Assembly (NCBI GenBank): GCA_028533045.1
Contig: JAQQAP010000008.1
Span: forward strand, 62,001-126,000
Reading direction: 5' to 3'
Origin: Spirochaetales bacterium
GTDB lineage: Bacteria; Spirochaetota; Spirochaetia; DSM-2461
DNA: 64,000 nucleotides
Position 1 is the first letter of the stretch, and each line of letters begins with the position of its first letter. The position numbers were made by a program, and so were the translations under genes. The notes beneath the pieces were generated by a model. It made no database searches and was not told the DNA's origin. It worked only from the letters and a program-made list of their open reading frames with translations. Below are positions 25,207 to 33,662 of this stretch, in pieces.

Positions 25207-27527
25207 GGTTCTTTAAAAGGTTTACGACCAAACTTATTCTTCTTTTTATCACGACTCTTCTCCTTTCTCTGCTCACTCTGGCCTTGCTGTCCCACCATAT
25301 TCTCATGAATATTATTGATGAGAGTCAGGAAGCTCTTTACAGGGAAAAACTGGAGATCATTCTTAACGAGCTGGAACGTCAGGAAAGGACTCTCCAAAGT
25401 ACGGGATTGCCCGATGCCTATAGACATGATATTCAGGAAATGACCCTTGAATCCATTGCCGATACCTATTACAACCTGGACCTGGGGGATATTTATCCTT
25501 TTATCACCAATTATAATTTTGACATGATTCTACATCCGAATATCTCCTTCATGGGCTTGAACCGGGAAGAGAAAGCCATGATGGACCGGCTGGTTACGGG
25601 GGAAAGGGGAACCTTTTATACCGGTTTTCGGGGGGATCAGAAGTGGTATATTTACCAGGTCTTTGAGCCTTGGGACTGGATTGTCTCCTTTACCGTTTCG
25701 GTGGAGAACAAGTACAAAGATGCCATTTCCTACCGCCGAATTATGATCACTCTCATCTTTTTTTGGGTTAGCCTTACCGGTGTGGGTATGACTTTTATTT
25801 TGGTTGGTTTTACCCGGCCGATCCTTTTTTTGACAGAAACAGCCCGAAATATAGCGGCGGGTAATCTGGATGATACCTTTGAATTGAAACAGGGCGATGA
25901 GATTGGCAGTTTAGCAGAGAGTTTTAGAGAAATGCAGACCGCTGTGAATGACAAAATCGGTGAGTTGAGCCGGGAGATAGGGGAACGGCTGCGGGTCGAA
26001 GAGGAGCTCTCCCATGCGCGGAATCTCATTTCTGCCATTGTCGATTCCATGCCGTCCGTTATTATTGCGGTCGATCCTGGGGGAAATATTACACAGTGGA
26101 ACGGACGAGCGGAAAAAAACTACCACTCCCCGGCCTCTGAGGTGCTGGGGCGCCCGGTCCGTGAGATCCTTCCCTGGATAGGAGATGTTTTGGAAGGGGC
26201 CCGGGAAGCCTGGGAACGGGATGAGGTGATTTATTCTGTTCGACGGGAATCGGAGCTGGCGGAAGGAACCGTTTATGAGGATGTTGAGGTTTACTCCATG
26301 ACAGCCCATGGCCAGGAGGGTCTGGTTATTCGCATTGATAATGTAACCGACGAAATCCTTTTGGAGCAGCAGATAGCCCAATCAAAAAAGATGGACGCCA
26401 TTGGTCAGTTGGCGGGCGGGGTGGCCCACGACTTTAACAATATGCTGGCGGGGATTTCCAGTGCGGCGTCATTAATTGAAATGACCGGTGCCAGTGAGGA
26501 TAGGGAAGCCATGGAGTATGTGAGCATGATACTTGAAGCTTCCGACAGGGCGGCGGAATTGACGGGAAAACTTCTCTCCTTTGGCAGACGGCAGGCTGTT
26601 CCCTTTGCGGTATTTCATTTTCATGAAGCCGTACAGGCGGCTTTGGCTCTTTTGGAAAGGACGATTGATAAGAAAATCAATATCAGTTTTGATCCTATGG
26701 ATGAGCCCGATGCTATTTCCGGGAGCTTTACGGCCGTACAGAATGGAATCATGAATCTGGTAATTAATGCCTCCCATGCCATGCCCGAAGGGGGCACGGT
26801 AAAGCTTGCTACCAGTCCAGTCGTGCTGAGCGAAGAGGATTGCCAGGCCTATCCCTTTGAGTTGATTCCCGGTTCCTATGTTCGACTTGATGTGAAAGAT
26901 GCGGGGGTTGGTATTGCTCCGGAGTATCTTGATAAGATTTTTGAGCCCTTTTTTACGACAAAGGAGACCGGAAAGGGGACGGGGCTGGGGCTCGCCTCCG
27001 TTTACGGGATGATTCAGAATCATAAGGGGGCCATATCGGTGGATAGTGTTCCCGGTGAAGGTACGGAATTTTATCTCTTTTTTCCTTTAAGCGAAGAAGA
27101 AGTGAAGGGGGGGCTAAATAAAGAGGGGCCCCTATCGGATAACGAGACTAAGGGAACTATCCTGCTTGTTGATGATGAACAGGTGGTCCGATACTCCATG
27201 AAATCCTATCTTGAGAAGAAGGGTTATCGGGTTGTGGCTGCCTCTTCCGGACAGGAGGCTTTGGATATATTAGGACTTCGCCATGATGAGATAGATTTGG
27301 TTTTGACCGATATGGTAATGCCCGATCTGAATGGAAAAGAGGTTTTTGAAGGGGTTAAAAAACTCAATAAGGAGTGTCCCGTTCTCATTATTTCCGGCTA
27401 TACTCAGGATAAGAACCTGGAACAGCTAAAGGCGGACGGTCTGGATGGATTTATAAGAAAGCCCTTTAAGTTTGAAGAACTGAACCGGGTGATCCGGGAA
27501 AATATCAGGAAAATCCCCCGCGAGTAG
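25203..27527 (+). CDS. Hybrid sensor histidine kinase with receiver
   Basis: A 774-residue membrane kinase. Two membrane segments (about 8-28 and 180-203) flank a ~150-residue periplasmic sensor; HAMP, PAS (about 275-390), HisKA with H-box GGVAHDFNNML (His409), HATPase (GKGTGLGLASVYG) and a C-terminal receiver (TILLVDDEQVV; phospho-accepting Asp703 in LTDMVMPD) follow. No DNA-binding domain is attached, so output must pass through a phosphotransfer partner elsewhere or act by protein contact. It is translationally coupled to the binding lipoprotein. The kinase core resembles the truncated kinase at the left edge. Confidence 0.93.
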   Translation: MRFFKRFTTKLILLFITTLLLSLLTLALLSHHILMNIIDESQEALYREKLEIILNELERQERTLQSTGLPDAYRHDIQEMTLESIADTYYNLDLGDIYPFITNYNFDMILHPNISFMGLNREEKAMMDRLVTGERGTFYTGFRGDQKWYIYQVFEPWDWIVSFTVSVENKYKDAISYRRIMITLIFFWVSLTGVGMTFILVGFTRPILFLTETARNIAAGNLDDTFELKQGDEIGSLAESFREMQTAVNDKIGELSREIGERLRVEEELSHARNLISAIVDSMPSVIIAVDPGGNITQWNGRAEKNYHSPASEVLGRPVREILPWIGDVLEGAREAWERDEVIYSVRRESELAEGTVYEDVEVYSMTAHGQEGLVIRIDNVTDEILLEQQIAQSKKMDAIGQLAGGVAHDFNNMLAGISSAASLIEMTGASEDREAMEYVSMILEASDRAAELTGKLLSFGRRQAVPFAVFHFHEAVQAALALLERTIDKKINISFDPMDEPDAISGSFTAVQNGIMNLVINASHAMPEGGTVKLATSPVVLSEEDCQAYPFELIPGSYVRLDVKDAGVGIAPEYLDKIFEPFFTTKETGKGTGLGLASVYGMIQNHKGAISVDSVPGEGTEFYLFFPLSEEEVKGGLNKEGPLSDNETKGTILLVDDEQVVRYSMKSYLEKKGYRVVAASSGQEALDILGLRHDEIDLVLTDMVMPDLNGKEVFEGVKKLNKECPVLIISGYTQDKNLEQLKADGLDGFIRKPFKFEELNRVIRENIRKIPRE

Positions 27528-27539
27528 TTTCGCGGGGGA
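27514..27539. terminator. Bidirectional terminator between kinase and hcp
   Basis: A perfect 10-bp stem TCCCCCGCGA / TCGCGGGGGA whose left arm lies in the kinase's last codons. A short T-run follows in the minus direction and a weaker one in the plus direction. Confidence 0.75.
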
Positions 27540-27548
27540 AGAATAGTT

Positions 27549-29168
27549 TTAGCCAATCATTGTTTTAATATCAGCTTCAACTTCTCCAATGCCGCCGATT
27601 CCAAAATTTTCCACCAGCACATTGGCTACGGTGGGGGAGAGGAAGGCCGGTAGAGTGGGGCCCAGGTGGATGTTCTTCACACCCAGGTGGAGGAGGGCCA
27701 GCAGTACGGTTACCGCCTTCTGTTCGTACCAGGCAATGTTGTAAACGATGGGGAGTTCGTTGATGTCCTCCAGCTCGAATACCTCCTTAAGCTTTAGGGC
27801 GATAAGGGCCAGGGAGAAGCTGTCGTTGCACTGACCCGCATCGAGTATTCGGGGGATGCCGCCGATGTCACCCAGATCCAGTTTGTTGTAGCGGAATTTG
27901 GCGCAGCCCGCAGTTAGGATGATGGTGTCCCGGGGAAGGGCCTCGGCGAAGTCTTTGTAGTAGTCCCGGCCTTTCTGGCGTCCGTCGCAGCCCGCCATAA
28001 CGACGAACTTCTTCACCGCGCCGGATTTAACCGCTTCCACAACTTTGTCGGCCAGGGCGAATACCTGTTCATGGGCAAATCCGCCGACGATGGAGCCCGT
28101 CTCGATCTCTGTGGGGGCGCTACAGTTCTTCGCCATTGCTATTACGGCGGAGAAGTCCTTTTCGCCTCCTTCGCTGCGGTCGGCAATCTCTTTCACGCCG
28201 GGGAAGGCAACGTTTCCGGTGGTAAATACCCGGTCTATGTAGGAGGCCTTGGGAGGAACGAGACAGTTGGTGGTCATAACAACGGGGCCGTTGAAGCTGG
28301 CGAACTCCTTATCCTGAAGCCACCAGGCGTTACCGTAGTTGCCCACGAAGTGGTCGTATTTTTTGAAGGCGGGATAATAGTTGGCCGGGAGCATTTCGCC
28401 GTGGGTGTAGACGTCGACTCCCGTACCTTCGGTCTGCTTGAGGAGCTCTTCCATATCCTTAAGATCGTGTCCGGAAATCAGGATACCCGGCTTGTTGCTC
28501 ACGCCGATATTAACTTCGGTGATCTCCGGGTTGCCGTAGGTTTCGGTGTTGGCCTTGTCCAGGGTGGCCATGGCGGTAACGGCCACTTCTCCGCACTTGA
28601 GAACCAGGGCGATCATTTCGTCGACGCTTAGTTCTTTGGTGGTGGAAGCCATTCCTTCTACCATGAAGTCATAGATAGACTGATCTTCAAATCCCAGAAT
28701 GGCGGCGTGGTCGCTATAGGCGGCGATACCTTTGAGACCGTAGACCAGGAGTTCCCGGAGGGAGCGGACATCTTCGTTTTCCGAGGAGAGAACACCGGCC
28801 GCCACAGCTTTAAGAAGCATTTCTTCTTTTGTTCCGGCGGTCCAGACGGCCGATTCGTGAAGGTCCCCGCTTATGTTATTTCGAGACTTGAGATCTTCCC
28901 GCAAAGCCAGACCCTGCTTAATCAGTCCCACCAGCTGATCATCATCAAAGCTTACATTGGTTACAGTCGTAAAAAGGGCCTTTGTGATGTAGTCGGCCAC
29001 ATCCCGGTCAACCTTCCCGGCCTTTTCCGCTACGACGGAGATCCCTTTAACCGTATAGATCAAAACATCCTGAAGATTGGCCGTATCGCCCTTCTTTCCG
29101 CAGACGCCGTTGACCGTACAACCGCTGTTCTTTAGTGTTTCCTGACATTGGTAGCAAAACATTCCCAT
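27549..29168 (-). CDS. hcp: Hydroxylamine reductase / hybrid-cluster protein, class I
   Basis: A 539-residue hybrid-cluster (prismane) protein. The N-terminal cysteines are C5-X2-C8-X8-C17-X5-C23, the class I [4Fe-4S] pattern. Later blocks are typical of Hcp: [47 protein letters not shown] and AGCAKFRYN, which carry hybrid-cluster ligands. Characterised members reduce hydroxylamine in vitro and act as NO reductases or S-nitrosylases under nitrosative stress. AAGGAG six bases before ATG 29168 sets the start; the open frame upstream is not coding. It has its own upstream region with Rrf2-like sites, separate from the operon before it. Confidence 0.95.
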   Translation of the reverse strand: MGMFCYQCQETLKNSGCTVNGVCGKKGDTANLQDVLIYTVKGISVVAEKAGKVDRDVADYITKALFTTVTNVSFDDDQLVGLIKQGLALREDLKSRNNISGDLHESAVWTAGTKEEMLLKAVAAGVLSSENEDVRSLRELLVYGLKGIAAYSDHAAILGFEDQSIYDFMVEGMASTTKELSVDEMIALVLKCGEVAVTAMATLDKANTETYGNPEITEVNIGVSNKPGILISGHDLKDMEELLKQTEGTGVDVYTHGEMLPANYYPAFKKYDHFVGNYGNAWWLQDKEFASFNGPVVMTTNCLVPPKASYIDRVFTTGNVAFPGVKEIADRSEGGEKDFSAVIAMAKNCSAPTEIETGSIVGGFAHEQVFALADKVVEAVKSGAVKKFVVMAGCDGRQKGRDYYKDFAEALPRDTIILTAGCAKFRYNKLDLGDIGGIPRILDAGQCNDSFSLALIALKLKEVFELEDINELPIVYNIAWYEQKAVTVLLALLHLGVKNIHLGPTLPAFLSPTVANVLVENFGIGGIGEVEADIKTMIG

Positions 29169-29241
29169 TATTTTCTCCTTGGGAAAATTGACCTTTGGCT
29201 TCAATTCAGAACCAAGTTTCAATTTTCAAAAATTACGTTTT

Positions 29242-29299
29242 TATATAGGTAAAGCGGTGATGAAATACCTAAATAGGCTGTAGCAAAACCCTATACCTA
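29242..29299 (-). promoter_or_regulatory. Rrf2-type operator sites upstream of hcp
   Basis: TATATAGGTA (29242-29251) and TACCTAAATA (29266-29275) repeat both halves of the palindrome found before the rrf2 gene, with a 14-base instead of 6-base spacer. CGGTGATGAAATACCT (29255-29270) fits the 6-base-spacer form, and a further half site CTATACCTAA lies at about 29291-29300. Confidence 0.6.
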
Positions 29300-29310
29300 A
29301 CTCTGCCCCT

Positions 29311-29553
29311 CTAGTAATCCTTTCCTGCGGCCATAACATTGGCCGGGTCAAAAGCATGGCAGGGGGTGACACCGTAGACCATGCCGCAGTGGGGGCACTT
29401 GCTTTCGAAAGTTTCCATTGGGAACTCTTTATCGCAATCTGAACAGGTCAGATTCATGGGCAGGGGCATAGGTTGAGCGGAAAAGCCCATCATTCTTACT
29501 TTGTCTACTACTTGTTTTCCGTCTTCAAAAGAGCCGGAACATCCTTCATGCAT
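29311..29553 (-). CDS. Small zinc-ribbon protein in the hcp locus
   Basis: An 80-residue protein with a CSDCDKEF...CPHCG zinc ribbon (about residues 37-57), an early cysteine (HEGC) and another in VTPCHAF. It starts nine bases after the ABC ATPase gene, preceded by AGGAG, and is the last gene before the hcp promoter. I do not recognise a named family. Its position suggests a partner in metal or electron delivery to the complex encoded upstream (inference). Confidence 0.7.
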   Translation of the reverse strand: MHEGCSGSFEDGKQVVDKVRMMGFSAQPMPLPMNLTCSDCDKEFPMETFESKCPHCGMVYGVTPCHAFDPANVMAAGKDY

Positions 29554-29562
29554 ATTTTTCTC

Positions 29563-30573
29563 CTAATTTAGCTGTTCTATTTTCTCACCGTTCCGCAGTT
29601 TGGTTCGGTAAGTCAGTAACTGTCTGTCCATTTCCTCCAGTGTGGAGAGGACCGACCTTTCTTCTTCTGTTGTTTCGATGATCTTGTGGATTCCGCCATT
29701 CTTAATGACGATTCTCCTGTCTCCCATGAGGGCCAGGATGGGGTCGTGGGTGGCCATGAGGACCACTTTTTCTTCGCTGAGAAGGAGGTCCAGGGCCTGT
29801 TTACGATCTATCCCGGCGTTTTCGATTTCATCGATGAGGATGATGGGGGACTTGCTGAGTATGGCTGTGTCCGCAATCATCAAGGCCCGGGATTGGCCGC
29901 CGGAGAGGCTGGTAATGGCCGTGTCGGGGCTAAAGCTTTCGCCGGCCAGGGCGTTGGCGTTCTCTATGATGCGCCGGATAACCTCTTCCCGGTTCTCCAC
30001 CATGCGGCTCTCCGCGTGGAGTTCTACGAATTCGTAGACGGTAAGATCCATGACGAAGTTCATGTTCTGGGAGATTTGGGCCACCAGTTTGTCCTTGGTG
30101 GAAAAACGCCATTTTTTGTCCGGTTCGGAACCGTTTATCAGTACGGTTCGGGAGGTAGGGGTGTCCGCCTGGGCCACCCACTCGATGTCGCCCAGGAGCC
30201 GGCTTTTTCCCGACCCGGTGGGACCTACTATACAGATGATCTCACCCTGTCGTACGGTCAGTTTTTCAAAATTCTCCGCTTCGCCGGACTTGTTGGTTCC
30301 CGGAAGAATGGTTATATCCCTTACCTTATCCTCCTCGTGCCCCAGGAAGGCGTTCATCTGTTTGATGAATTCCCCCAGCTGCCGGTAGTGGTGTTCCGGG
30401 TCGATGGCCATCTCTTCTTTTTCCTCATCATCGAAGCGGGCGAAATACTCTTCCAGATTCAGGTTAAGATCCTTTTCCAGGGGGAGGTTGTTGTCTTTAA
30501 AATAGGACTCGGCAAAGGGGTAGCGCTTGAGGAGGTCCGCCAGGTTACTGCTTTTTACGGTTTGGGGATTCAT
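29563..30573 (-). CDS. ABC-type ATPase with ScdA_N/DUF1858-like N-terminal domain
   Basis: A 336-residue protein. Residues ~10-50 (LADLLKRYPFAESYF, then LNLNLEEYFARF) look like the small helical domain found at the N terminus of RIC/ScdA Fe-S repair proteins and DUF1858. An ABC nucleotide-binding domain follows, with Walker A GPTGSGKS, Q-loop region, signature LSGGQSRAL, Walker B IILIDEIEN and switch His in MATHD. No membrane protein is encoded in the operon, so import is unlikely. A soluble role such as driving cofactor loading is more consistent. It starts one base after the GTPase stop. Confidence 0.8.
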   Translation of the reverse strand: MNPQTVKSSNLADLLKRYPFAESYFKDNNLPLEKDLNLNLEEYFARFDDEEKEEMAIDPEHHYRQLGEFIKQMNAFLGHEEDKVRDITILPGTNKSGEAENFEKLTVRQGEIICIVGPTGSGKSRLLGDIEWVAQADTPTSRTVLINGSEPDKKWRFSTKDKLVAQISQNMNFVMDLTVYEFVELHAESRMVENREEVIRRIIENANALAGESFSPDTAITSLSGGQSRALMIADTAILSKSPIILIDEIENAGIDRKQALDLLLSEEKVVLMATHDPILALMGDRRIVIKNGGIHKIIETTEEERSVLSTLEEMDRQLLTYRTKLRNGEKIEQLN

Positions 30574-30574
30574 T

Positions 30575-31270
30575 CTATTTCTCCTCCATATTCATCTTTC
30601 TTACGTTGCCCATCTGGAACTTTTCCCCAATTCGGGTTTCGCCCAGGCAGTAGGAACAGAGGGCCGAGGGCATGGGAAAGCGTAGTTCCTTACCCACGAG
30701 AGTCTCGATATCTTCGGCGTCGTCAAAGAGAAGAGTGCTCAGTTCGTAGGCCCCTTGCCCGGTCAAGCCGTTCACATGGAGAATGACAGCGCCCGGGTTT
30801 ACCGTGTTGACCCGGCTGGCGAAAACCTCCCGCTCCGCCTGGGACACAATGTCCCCCTTGGTAATGACCACGATGTCCGCGCTTTTAAGCATGGGGCCGA
30901 TTTTTTTAGGCGTGTTGATGCCGCTCAGGTTATCTATGACACAGACAGCTTTAATGCCTTTCACGTAGGGGGAACAGCGGTTACAGAGGCCCGCCGATTC
31001 GCTTACCAGCAGGTCAAAGCCCTCATCCACACCCCATTTGGTCACTTCTTCGATGTTGCTGATGAAGTAGTGGTCCGGGCAAAGGGCGCCGGAAAGTCCC
31101 TTCTTGACGGGGATTCCCGCTTTTTCGTAGAGTTTGTCGTCATCCGTATAGAGGCAGTCGAACTTGGCTACCGCCGTTTTGAGTCCCCGTTGGTTCAGGG
31201 CGTCGATGGTTTTGAGTATGACCGCCGTTTTGCCCGATGAGGGAGGGCCGGAAATGGTTACCAGATTCAT
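30575..31270 (-). CDS. HypB/CobW-like P-loop GTPase
   Basis: A 231-residue G3E-like NTPase. Walker A is GPPSSGKTAV (about residues 8-17), Walker B and switch region LLVSESAGLCNRC, and the guanine-specificity-type motif TKGD. Two cysteine pairs (LCNRC and CSYCLG) could bind a metal or cluster. Family members insert nickel, cobalamin or other metals with GTP hydrolysis. Its start overlaps the stop of the substrate-binding-like gene (TAATG), and the ABC ATPase follows after one base, so all three are tightly coupled. Confidence 0.8.
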   Translation of the reverse strand: MNLVTISGPPSSGKTAVILKTIDALNQRGLKTAVAKFDCLYTDDDKLYEKAGIPVKKGLSGALCPDHYFISNIEEVTKWGVDEGFDLLVSESAGLCNRCSPYVKGIKAVCVIDNLSGINTPKKIGPMLKSADIVVITKGDIVSQAEREVFASRVNTVNPGAVILHVNGLTGQGAYELSTLLFDDAEDIETLVGKELRFPMPSALCSYCLGETRIGEKFQMGNVRKMNMEEK

Positions 31271-32505
31271 TACTGATCCTCCTCTACGGCTTTGTTAAAA
31301 ACCTCTTCGCAGTGGGAGATGAGCCGGGCAATATCGTTACTGTAGATGTAGTCCCAGCCAAGCCACATAAAGGGGGCCGGTTGGGGCAGGCGGTTGTCAA
31401 TATCCGGGAGGACCGTGGGAAAGAGGCCGTTATGGGCCAAGACCGTTCCCACCTCGGGTGAAGCGAAGAAATCGATGACCGGTTGGAGTTTGCCTGCTTT
31501 TTCCTTTTTGGAAAGCATGAAAATGGGGCTTATGATAGCGCCGTCTTCGGGCCAAACCGTTTCGAGAACACCGCCTATCTTCGTCATTTTCGTAAAGAAG
31601 TAGGGCATGATGGTAACAACCGGCTTGTTATCCTTTTTTCGGTCGCTTTTTACCATCTGGGAGGGGTGAAGTGACTCAAGAAGATTTTTTCCCAGCCGGG
31701 CCACCCCTTCGTCACCGTATTTCTTATGGATATTCAGGAGGATGCCGTTAAAAAGGTCAAAGTCCCCCACGGGAAGGGAAATGCGGTTTTCATAAATCGG
31801 ATCCATGATATCTTCCCAAGTCTTGGGAACGGCCACGTTCTCTCCCAGCGTTGCCAGTTCGTCCGTGTTGACCAGAAAAACGGCGGGGACCACGGATATT
31901 AGGGAGTAGTGCCCCCGGGGATCTTTAAGATCCAGTCCGTCAAAGGCGGAATTGAAGGTGTTTAGTCCGCTTAAATCTTCAAAAACGCCCTCTTTCTTGA
32001 ATCGGCCTATCATCTTCTCGTCAAAAAACATATCAAAACCGGCGGAAATGAAGAGGTCCGGTAGTTCGGAGGCATCTTTAATGCCTTTAAGGTTATTTTC
32101 CACCCAGTCGAGTCCCATGGAGGCGGCCTTGAGTTCATGATTAATGGTGATGTCCTTGTGCTCTTCCAGGAAGGTGCTAAACTGTTCCATGAGGGGGAGA
32201 CGAACCGGGCAGGGGAGCAGGCCGACGACTTTAAGTTCCGAATCTCCATTGGGCTGATCGGAACCCAAGGTCAAATCAACCTTGTCGTCGCCCCCTTCAA
32301 TTGCTTCGGTAAGAAAGCGGGAAAAGGTTTCATAATCGAGTTGCTTAAGCATAAGCGCCGTTTCCAGAGTGACCGCTTTGCCGAACTGGGCTCGTTTGGC
32401 CTCGTCGCCCATGTGGTCAAAGCCATTGGACGTGAAAACGGGAATTGTCCTGGGGTGTTCTTCGGTTATATCCCAAAGGGTGCTGGTCTTTTCAAAGTAT
32501 GCCAT
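31270..32505 (-). CDS. Cytosolic substrate-binding-like protein with ScdA_N/DUF1858-like N-terminal domain
   Basis: A 411-residue protein. The C-terminal ~330 residues have the fold pattern of a type II (iron/ion-type) ABC solute-binding protein: VPKTWEDIMDP, VGDFDLFNG and PSQMVKSDR typify that group. Yet the N terminus has no signal peptide or lipobox. Residues 8-70 instead form an ScdA_N/DUF1858-like helical domain (STLWDITEEHPRTIPVF, Gly-Phe-Asp, then VTLETALM). The start is well supported by TAGGAG eight bases before the ATG. It therefore appears to bind its ligand inside the cell, perhaps an oxyanion, metal or cofactor precursor. It is the first gene of the operon, behind an Rrf2-type site. 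Confidence 0.82.
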   Translation of the reverse strand: MAYFEKTSTLWDITEEHPRTIPVFTSNGFDHMGDEAKRAQFGKAVTLETALMLKQLDYETFSRFLTEAIEGGDDKVDLTLGSDQPNGDSELKVVGLLPCPVRLPLMEQFSTFLEEHKDITINHELKAASMGLDWVENNLKGIKDASELPDLFISAGFDMFFDEKMIGRFKKEGVFEDLSGLNTFNSAFDGLDLKDPRGHYSLISVVPAVFLVNTDELATLGENVAVPKTWEDIMDPIYENRISLPVGDFDLFNGILLNIHKKYGDEGVARLGKNLLESLHPSQMVKSDRKKDNKPVVTIMPYFFTKMTKIGGVLETVWPEDGAIISPIFMLSKKEKAGKLQPVIDFFASPEVGTVLAHNGLFPTVLPDIDNRLPQPAPFMWLGWDYIYSNDIARLISHCEEVFNKAVEEDQ

Positions 32506-32522
32506 TCGGTAAACTCCTAATG

Positions 32523-32538
32523 CGGTACTGCAATACCT
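32523..32538 (-). promoter_or_regulatory. Rrf2-type operator upstream of the hcp-associated operon
   Basis: CGGTACTGCAATACCT is an inverted repeat (GGTA-N6-TACC) followed by AAAT, matching the site before rrf2. It lies 18 bases before the operon's first start codon, between it and the rrf2 stop. Confidence 0.62.
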
Positions 32539-32567
32539 AAATGCAGCGAAATAAAAATCCGAACCGA

Positions 32568-32972
32568 CTAGGCGGTAAAGTCGGATAACTTGATCTTCTT
32601 ATAAGTATGATAGATATCTTCTGAAATTCTATGAAATTCACTGGAAAAAATGCAACTATGAAAAGCGCACATCTTTTTCCCCAGAGGGCAGGCCCCCAGA
32701 TTAACCGTTCCTTCTATAATTTCGTAAATATCGAGAAAGCTGATATCTTCGGCGGCTTTATTCAGAATAAATCCTCCGGCTGGTCCACGAACGCTTGTTA
32801 CCAGACCGGCTTTGCTCAATTTCTGGAAAACCTTGGCCAGGTGATCCCGGGAAGCGTCCAGTGCCTCGGCCAAATGTTTTACAGAAAGCCGTTCCGGTTG
32901 TTTTTGAGCAATTAAGGCCAGACCGTGCATGGCCAGGTAGGCGCCTTCGGTCATATTTACCAGGTTATTCAC
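32568..32972 (-). CDS. Rrf2-family Fe-S-type transcriptional regulator
   Basis: A 134-residue winged helix-turn-helix regulator of the IscR/NsrR family. The helix-turn-helix is at about 30-55 (VKHLAEALDASRDHLAKVFQ), the wing SVRGPAGGF, and three clustered cysteines (GACPLGKKMCAFHSC, about 98-111) that would ligate an Fe-S cluster. The start is GTG 32972, five bases after AAGGAGG. It likely represses itself, the downstream operon and hcp through AGGTA-N6-TACCT palindromes. NO or Fe-S status is the expected signal from family knowledge; it has not been tested here. Confidence 0.9.
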   Translation of the reverse strand: MNNLVNMTEGAYLAMHGLALIAQKQPERLSVKHLAEALDASRDHLAKVFQKLSKAGLVTSVRGPAGGFILNKAAEDISFLDIYEIIEGTVNLGACPLGKKMCAFHSCIFSSEFHRISEDIYHTYKKIKLSDFTA

Positions 32973-33000
32973 TTTTTCCTCCTTGGGATAAAAATTATAT

Positions 33001-33016
33001 AGGTATAGTAGTACCT
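33001..33016 (-). promoter_or_regulatory. Rrf2 autoregulatory operator
   Basis: AGGTATAGTAGTACCT is a perfect 5-6-5 inverted repeat, extended to TATATAGGTA...TACCTAAATA. It is centred about 36 bases upstream of the rrf2 start. Confidence 0.7.
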
Positions 33017-33061
33017 AAATACGTCTATGTCAATAAAGATTTAGTAAAAATGGGAAAATTC

Positions 33062-33505
33062 CTAATTTTGGGAGAGAATCTCTTCTACAATCGCCGCCGC
33101 TTTTTTCACAAAAACAGGGCATTTTGACTTGAAAAGCCCCTGTTCCTTGATTTGAGCCAGTTCTTTTTCGTCTGCCGGGTCGAGTCCCAACAACTCTTTA
33201 CAGCGAATAGACCCGAATTTCTCCTCAAACTGCTTGAGAAATAGTGCGGGCAAGACGTATCCGCCTTTTTTGGAATCTTCGTCGTTGGGAACCGTATGCC
33301 CCCGCTTCAAACCCAAAGCCATAACCGAACCGGTTACAGCACCGCAGGTTTCTCCGCGCTTCATGCCTGCCCCGAATCCGCTGGTCAATTTTAGAGCCGA
33401 TCCCCGGTCCAGTCCCAACTCTTCCGCAAAGGGTGTGAGAGTTGCCTGAGCGCAATTAAATCCCTGCCCGAAAATTTCATCGGCCTCTTTCTGCTTGTTA
33501 GTCAT
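33062..33505 (-). CDS. C-GCAxxG-C-C family redox protein
   Basis: A 147-residue protein of the C_GCAxxG_C_C family, named for its spaced cysteines: GFNCAQA (about residue 18), the defining ETCGAVTG (about 53-60), IRCKELLG and KCPVFV. It is thought to carry a redox-active or metal site, but function is unknown. It lies 89 bases upstream of rrf2 on the same strand and probably belongs to the same stress locus. The ATG at 33505 follows GGGAGGGGA. Confidence 0.88.
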   Translation of the reverse strand: MTNKQKEADEIFGQGFNCAQATLTPFAEELGLDRGSALKLTSGFGAGMKRGETCGAVTGSVMALGLKRGHTVPNDEDSKKGGYVLPALFLKQFEEKFGSIRCKELLGLDPADEKELAQIKEQGLFKSKCPVFVKKAAAIVEEILSQN

Positions 33506-33662
33506 GAGTATCCCCTCCCTTTGTCAGAGTTTAAGGGGCTTTGCCGGTTGTGTCCATAGTTGGATTTTTAGGGTAATCGTTGTTATTTGTTCTTTTTTGC
33601 TATATGATCTTTACGAAAATTTGATGCGTTTTTTCTATCGTATCCATGAGAAGAGGGTAATC

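Noticed and set aside
29209-29220. GAACCAAGTTTC near the hcp start as a DUF134 operator
   Set aside because: It matches only part of the GAAC-YATR-GTTC palindrome, is single, and lies within the leader next to hcp. Chance similarity is likely.
29686-30786. A 366-codon open frame opposite the ABC ATPase
   Set aside because: The opposite strand has all ABC motifs; this frame is explained by codon composition.
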